Shown here: piece after piece, positions 58,897 through 64,000 of the stretch | Layout of the letters: the number at the start of each line of letters is the position of its first letter | How positions within the stretch are numbered: the first letter of the stretch is position 1 | Origin: Triticum aestivum | Taxonomy: Eukaryota > Streptophyta > Magnoliopsida > Poales > Poaceae | DNA length: 64,000 nucleotides | Reading direction: 5' to 3' | Assembly: GCF_018294505.1 (NCBI RefSeq) | Contig: NC_057808.1 | Location: forward strand, 223,527,325 to 223,591,324 | Notes under the pieces: generated by a model | The model's database searches: none | The model's input: only the letters and a program-made list of their open reading frames with translations | Told to the model about the DNA's origin: nothing | Program-made: the position numbers and the translations under genes

Positions 58897-61894
58897 GCAT
58901 CCCCAAGCTTAATTCCTGCTCGTCCTCGAGTAGGTAAATGATAAAAACAGAATTTTTTGATGTGGAATGCTACCTAACATATTTATCAATACAATTTTCT
59001 TTATTGTGGCAAGAATATTCAGATCCATAAGATTCAAAACAAAAGTTTAATATTGACATAAAAATAATAATACTTCAAGCATACTAACAAAGTAATCATG
59101 TCTTCTCAAAATAACATGGCCAAAGCAAGCTATCCCTACAAAATCATATAGTCTGGCTATGCTCTATCTTCACCACACAAAGTATTTAAATCATGCACAA
59201 CCCCGATGACAAGCCAAGCAATTGTTTCATACTTTTGATGTTCTCAAACTTCTTCAATCTTCACGCAATACATGAGCGTGAGCCATGGATATAACACTAT
59301 AGGTGGAATAGAATGGTGCTTGTGGAGAAGACAAAAAGGAGAAGATAGTCTCACATCAACTAGGCGTATCAACGGTCTATGGAGATGCCCATCAATAGAT
59401 ATCAATGTGAGTGAGTAGGGATTGCCATGCAACGGATGCACTAGAGCTATAAGTGTATGAAAGCTCAAAAAGAAACTAAGTGGGTGTGCATCCAACTCGC
59501 TTGCTCACGAAGACCTAGGGCATTTTGAGGAAGCCCATCATTGGAATATACAAGCCAAGTTCTATAATGAAAGATTCCCACTAGTATATGAAAGTGACAA
59601 CATAGGAGACTCTCTATCATGAAGATCATGGTGCTACTTTGAAGCACAAGTGTGGTAAAAGGATAGTAGCATTGTCCCTTCTCTCTTTTTCTCTCATTTT
59701 TTATTTATATTTTTTATTTGGGCCTTTTCTCTCTTTTTTATGGCCTCTTTTTTTTCTCTCTTTTTTTTCGTCCGGAGTCTCATCCCGACTTGTGGGGGAA
59801 TCATAGTCTCCATCATCCTTTTCCTCACTTGGGACAATGCTCTAAAAATGAAGATCATCACACTTTTATTTTCTTACAACTCGATACTTAGAACAAAATA
59901 TGACTCTATATGAATGCCTCCGGCGGTGTACCGGGATATGCAATGAATCAACAGTGACATGTATGAAAGAATTATGGACGGTGGCTTTGCCACAAATACA
60001 ATGTCAACTACATGATCATGCAAAGCAATATGACAATGATGAAGCGTGTCATAATAAACGGAACGGTGGTAAGTTGCATGGCAATATATCTCGGAATGGC
60101 TATGGAAATGCCATAATAGGTAGGTATGGTGGCTGTTTTGAGGAAGATATGTGGTGGGTGTATGATACCGGCGAAAGGTGCGCGGTATTAGAGAGGCTAG
60201 CAATGGTGGAAGGGTGAGAGTGTGTATAATCCATGGACTCAACATTAGTCATAAAGAACTCACATACTTATTGCAAAAATCTATTAGTTATCGAAATGAA
60301 GTACTACGCGCATGCTCCTAGGGGGATAGATTGGTAGGAAAAGACCATCGCTCGTCCCCGACCGCCACTCGTATGGAAGACAATCAATAAATAAATCATG
60401 CTCCGACTTCATCACATAACGGTTCACCATATGTGCATGCTACGGGAATCACAAACTTTAACACAAGTATCTCTCAAATTCACAACTACTCAACTAGCAT
60501 GACTCTAATATCACTATCTCCATATCTCAAAACAATCATCAAGTATCAAACTTCTCTTAGTATTCAATGTACTTTATATGAAAGTTTTTATTATACCCAT
60601 CTTGGATGCCTATCATATTAGGACTAGATTCATAACCAAAGCAAATTACCATGCTGTTCTAAAGACTCTCAAAATAATATAAGTGAAGCATGAGAGTTTA
60701 TCTATTTCTACAAAATAAAACCACCGTCGTGCTCTAAAAGGATATAAGTGAAGCACTAGAGCAAATGACAAACTACTCCGAAAGATATAAGTGAAGATCA
60801 ATGAGTAGTTGAATAATTATGCAACTATGTGAAGACTCTCCCATTTTAAGAATTTCAGATCTTGATACCTTATTCAAACAGCAAGAAAAACAAACTAAAA
60901 TGAGATGACGCTCCAAGCAAACACATATCATGTGGTGAATAAAAATATAGCTCCAAGTAAAGTTACCGATGAACGAAGACGAAAGAGGGGATGCCTTCCG
61001 GGGCATCCCCAAGCTTAGACGCTTGGTTATCCTTGAATATTACCTTGGGGTGCCTTGGGCATCCCCAAGCTTAGGCTCTTGCCACTCCTTATTCCATAAT
61101 TCATCGAATCTTTACCCAAAACTTGAAAACTTCACAACACAAAACTTAACAGAAAATCTCGTGAGCTCCGTTAGCGAAAGAAAACGAAACACCACTTCAT
61201 CGTACTGTAATGAACTCATTCTTTATTTATATTGGTGTTAAACCTACTGTATTCCAACTTCTATATGGTTTATAAACTATTTTACTAGCCATAGAGTCAT
61301 CAAAATAAGCAAACACACACGAAAAACATAATCTGTCAAAAGCAGAACAGTCTGTAGTAATCTATAACTAACGCAAACTTCTGGAACTCCAAAAATTATA
61401 AAATAAATTGGTGGACCTGAGGAATTTGTCTAGTAATCATATGCAAAAATAATAAACTAAATATCACTCTCCAGTAAAAAGTTGAAGCTAATTTCGTGAG
61501 CGCTAAAGTTTCTGTTTTTTACAGCATGATCATAAAGACTTCACCCAAGTCTTCCCAAAGGTTCTACTTGGCAGAAACACTAACTAAAACACAAAACCAC
61601 ATCTAAACAAAATCTAGATGGATTATTTATTACTAAACATAACCAAAAAGCAAGAAAGTAAAATAAAATTGGGCTGCCTCCCAACAAGCGCTAACGTTTA
61701 ACGCACCTAGCTAGGCATGATGATTTCAATGATGCTCACATAAAAGATAAGAATTGAAACATAAAGAGAGCATCATGAAGAATATGACTAGCACATTTAA
61801 GTCTAACACACTTCCTATGCATAGGGATTTTGTGAGCAAACAACTTATGGGAACAACAATCAACTAGCATAGGAAGGCAAAACAAGCATAACTT
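58897..61894 (-). other. R7 internal non-coding module
   Basis: Contains AAGTGAAGCA-type motifs (60678, 60749, 60788), two hairpins (61044-61068; 60987-61010, GGGGATGCC/GGCATCCCC with a 6-nt loop), the GTTGGGAGGCAGCCC-type motif (rc 61671-61687) and a T/C-rich low-complexity stretch at 59680-59775. No gene supported. Confidence 0.75.
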
Positions 61895-63783
61895 CTAAAC
61901 TTTAAGCACATAGAGAGGAAACTTGATATTATTGCAATTCCTACAAGCATATATTCCTCCCTCATAATAATTTTCAGTAGCATCATGAATTAATTCAACA
62001 ATATAACCAGCACCTAAAGCATTCTTTTCATGATCTACAAGCATAGAAAATTTACTACTCTCCACATAAGCAAAATTCTTCTCATTCGGGATAGTGGGAG
62101 TATCATAAGAGACTTGAATACTATAAATTGTTTCCACATTAAAAGAGTAATGCTCAGAAAAAGGGGAATCATAATCATGACAAGTTTCATAAATATAATC
62201 ATCACTACTTTTTATAGCATAAGTTTCATCACAATAATCATCATAAGTAGCAACTTTGTTCTCATCATAATCGATTGAAACCTCTTCCGAAATAGTGGAT
62301 AAATCACTAAATAAAGTCATGACCTCTCCAAATCCACTTTCATAAATAACATAATAAGATTCAACATCCTCCAAAATAGTGCGATCATTACTTCCTAAAG
62401 TTGACACTCTTCCAAACCCACTTTCATCAATATAATCATCATAAGTAGGAGGCATGCTATCATCACTATACATTTGCATATCAAAACTTGGGAGACTAAA
62501 AATATCATCTTCATTAAACGTAGCATCCCCAAGCTTGGGACAAACATTAATTGCAGCAAATATATTCTCAAAAACATCATCTTCATCAAACATAGCATCC
62601 CCAAGCTTGGGACAAACATTAATTGCAGCAAATATATTCTCAAAAACATCATAATCATCAAACATAGCATCCCCAAGCTTGGGCCTTTTCATATCATAAG
62701 CATAATCACTCTCATCATTAATAGTATGGATAGCACCAATAGTATAGCAATTATCATATTCTTCCAAGCAAGTGCCAAAAAGATTTTCAAGATCATAAGG
62801 AGTATCATTATCTTCCCAATCACAACAAGCAATAGGCATAACGAGATCATATCAAGTGCATCATCTTCCACAATTATTTTTGATTCATTTTCATGAGGCA
62901 CAACAATAATAGGAGCAACATTATTTGGGAGAGATATCTTTTTACCTCTCTTCCTTTTTCTTTTCTTCTTCTTCACCACATCATGTGTGGGTTCAATCCT
63001 CTTTTTGGAGCTCCTTATTAATGAGATTGGTTGAATAGAAGGCTCCTCCTCGTCACCTGACTCATCATAAGAAACAATAGGAGAATATTGGGAAGTCTCT
63101 TCCCTTTCGTTAGTATTCTCTTCATCTTCTATTTGTTTTCTTTTCTTTATGTAATTGGCAATATAAGGATTTTCAATGCAATTCACCGCGCAATACATAT
63201 AAATCTTCTCTAGATCAAAACCAAGAAGTTTATAACGGGCAAATTCTGGAAGATGCTTAGTTATACGTTTCATTTCTTCGTAGCCCATAAGCAAACTAAG
63301 TTCATTATAATGTGCAAGGGAAATCAAGTCATCACAATTTTTGGACACGATTAGATCATGAAACAATTTGCATCGGATAGCTAAATGACCCTGTTCATTG
63401 CAAATTCCACAAGTACGGCCAAGAAAATTTAAATCTTCAGCACAAACATCTAGCCTTTCTTGCAACAATTTAGTTTCTAAGTGCTTATGCCTCTTGCAAT
63501 GTCTATCTTCCCTATTTGGTGTGTACTTGCAAACCCGATGCACTCCACAAAAATTGACATGTTTATAGGAGACATTTTCATCATAACTAGTGCAATCATC
63601 ATTAGTACTATGGATATTCAAGGAGTTCATACTAACAACATTGCAATCATACTCATCATTCAAAGATTTAGTGCCAAACATTTTAATGCATTCTTCTTCT
63701 AACACTTTGGCACAATTTTCTTTTCCATCATACTCACAAAAGATATTAAAAAGATGAAGCGTATGAGGCAAACTCAATTCCAT
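61895..63783 (-). CDS. R7 zinc-knuckle protein, one frameshift
   Basis: Starts MELSLPHTLHLFN at 63783, about 100 bp after the primer-binding site. A perfect CCHC knuckle (CGICNEQGHLAIRC, coding positions 63411-63370) lies near residue 125; such knuckles bind nucleic acid and occur in Gag nucleocapsids. A lysine/arginine cluster (KKKKRKRKRGKK) follows near residue 270. At about 62850 the frame shifts by one base; the second part (62839-61895, 314 codons) is acidic, with a 24-residue repeat (CPKLGDAMFDEDDVFENIF type) in about 2.5 copies and a C-terminal pair CRNC near the end (KFPLYVLKV). I do not recognise the family beyond the knuckle. A Gag-like role is inferred. Confidence 0.75.
62520..62690 (-). 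repeat. 72-bp in-frame tandem repeat in the R7 protein
   Basis: AGCATCCCCAAGCTTGGG recurs at 62522, 62594 and 62666, period 72 bp (24 codons). Each unit contains the minus-strand sequence AAGCTTGGGGATGC, identical to the element's purine tract. Confidence 0.92.
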
Positions 63784-63910
63784 TATTTTGTAGTTTTATT
63801 TTATAAACTAAACTAGTGCTAAAACAAGAAACAAAAAGATTCGATTGCAAGATCTAAAGATATACCTTCAAGCACTCACCTCCCCGGCAACGGCGTCAGA
63901 AAAGAGCTAG

Positions 63911-64000
63911 ATGTCTACTATGCAACCTTCTCCTTGTAGACGTTGTTGGGCCTCCAAGTGCAGAGGTTTGTAGGACAGTAGAAAATTTCCCTCAAGTGGA
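63911..64000 (-). repeat. R7 5' LTR, partial
   Basis: GATGTCTACTATGCAACCTT and following bases match the start of 57226-58896 in the same order. It runs past the window end. Confidence 0.85.

Larger units (their letters stand above)
57226..64000 (-). mobile_element. R7: non-autonomous gypsy-type LTR element with zinc-knuckle protein, right end outside window
   Basis: The 3' LTR is at 57226-58896 (TGATGTCTAC to GTATCA on the plus strand); the purine tract is at 58897-58910 (rc AAGCTTGGGGATGC). The coding region is 63783-61895, and the primer-binding site is at 63882-63898 on the minus strand (TGACGCCGTTGCCGGGG, one base off TGGCGCC). The 5' LTR starts at about 63911 and runs out of the window. 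AGGGT (57221-57225) is the likely target duplication. Same plan as R2 and R5. Confidence 0.9.

Overview
The window is intergenic DNA from a large, repeat-rich grass genome, most likely wheat, Aegilops or barley. The diagnostic signs are a CACTA transposon end with Caspar-type termini, long gypsy LTRs beginning TGATACGTCTCC, an LTR pair whose reverse form begins TGTCGGTGTCAAAACC, and an Angela/WIS/BARE-type copia solo LTR beginning TGTTGGAGATATGCCC. Family names are from memory and were not checked against a library. I see no intact ordinary gene, tRNA gene or bacterial feature. Nearly every base belongs to nested transposons, tandem repeats or broken genes. I name the LTR elements R1 to R7 from left to right.

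Layout. (1) 1-11336 is the right-hand part of a CACTA transposon, ending at 11336. It is split by R1 (1630-10727, minus strand, target duplication GACGG). (2) That CACTA sits inside the 3' LTR of R2 (visible 11337-17208, minus strand). R2 itself inserted at a ~500-bp tandem array (17209-18298). This is four levels of nesting. (3) 18299-33300 holds a 5S-rRNA-derived segment, several degenerate repeat arrays and a three-exon gene with a B3-like C-terminus (21853-32459). Its last exon is split by R3 (24045-32384, plus strand, target duplication GGCAC). (4) 33300-34502 contains an LTR end and an old gypsy remnant. That remnant continues at 46171-46426 and 53763-54668 because R4 and R5 inserted into it. 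R4 (34503-46165, AACCT) is a near full-length but heavily mutated gypsy element with gag, protease, RT, RNase H and integrase, and a copia solo LTR interrupts its gag. R5 (46427-53757, AACCC) is a non-autonomous gypsy element. (5) 54669-55351 is a hAT-like miniature element. 55498-56675 is a decayed gene with the 'putative gypsy type transposon' domain. (6) 56651 onward is an LTR of R6, entered by R7 (57226 to beyond 64000, minus strand), which encodes a zinc-knuckle protein.

How the parts work together. R1 and R3 are the same kind of non-autonomous gypsy element. Each has a gag frame in the sense direction, no visible pol, and a five-exon gene on the opposite strand with its own TATA box about 100 bp before its ATG. 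The antisense gene, present in both copies with matching exon structure, is the most interesting system here. R2, R5 and R7 are related elements that share PBS, PPT and a downstream non-coding module (a GTTGGGAGGC-type motif, two adjacent hairpins, repeated AAGTGAAGCA motifs) although R2 carries a different coding remnant from R5 and R7. All coding copies in this window look broken except possibly parts of the R3 gag and the R7 zinc-knuckle frame.
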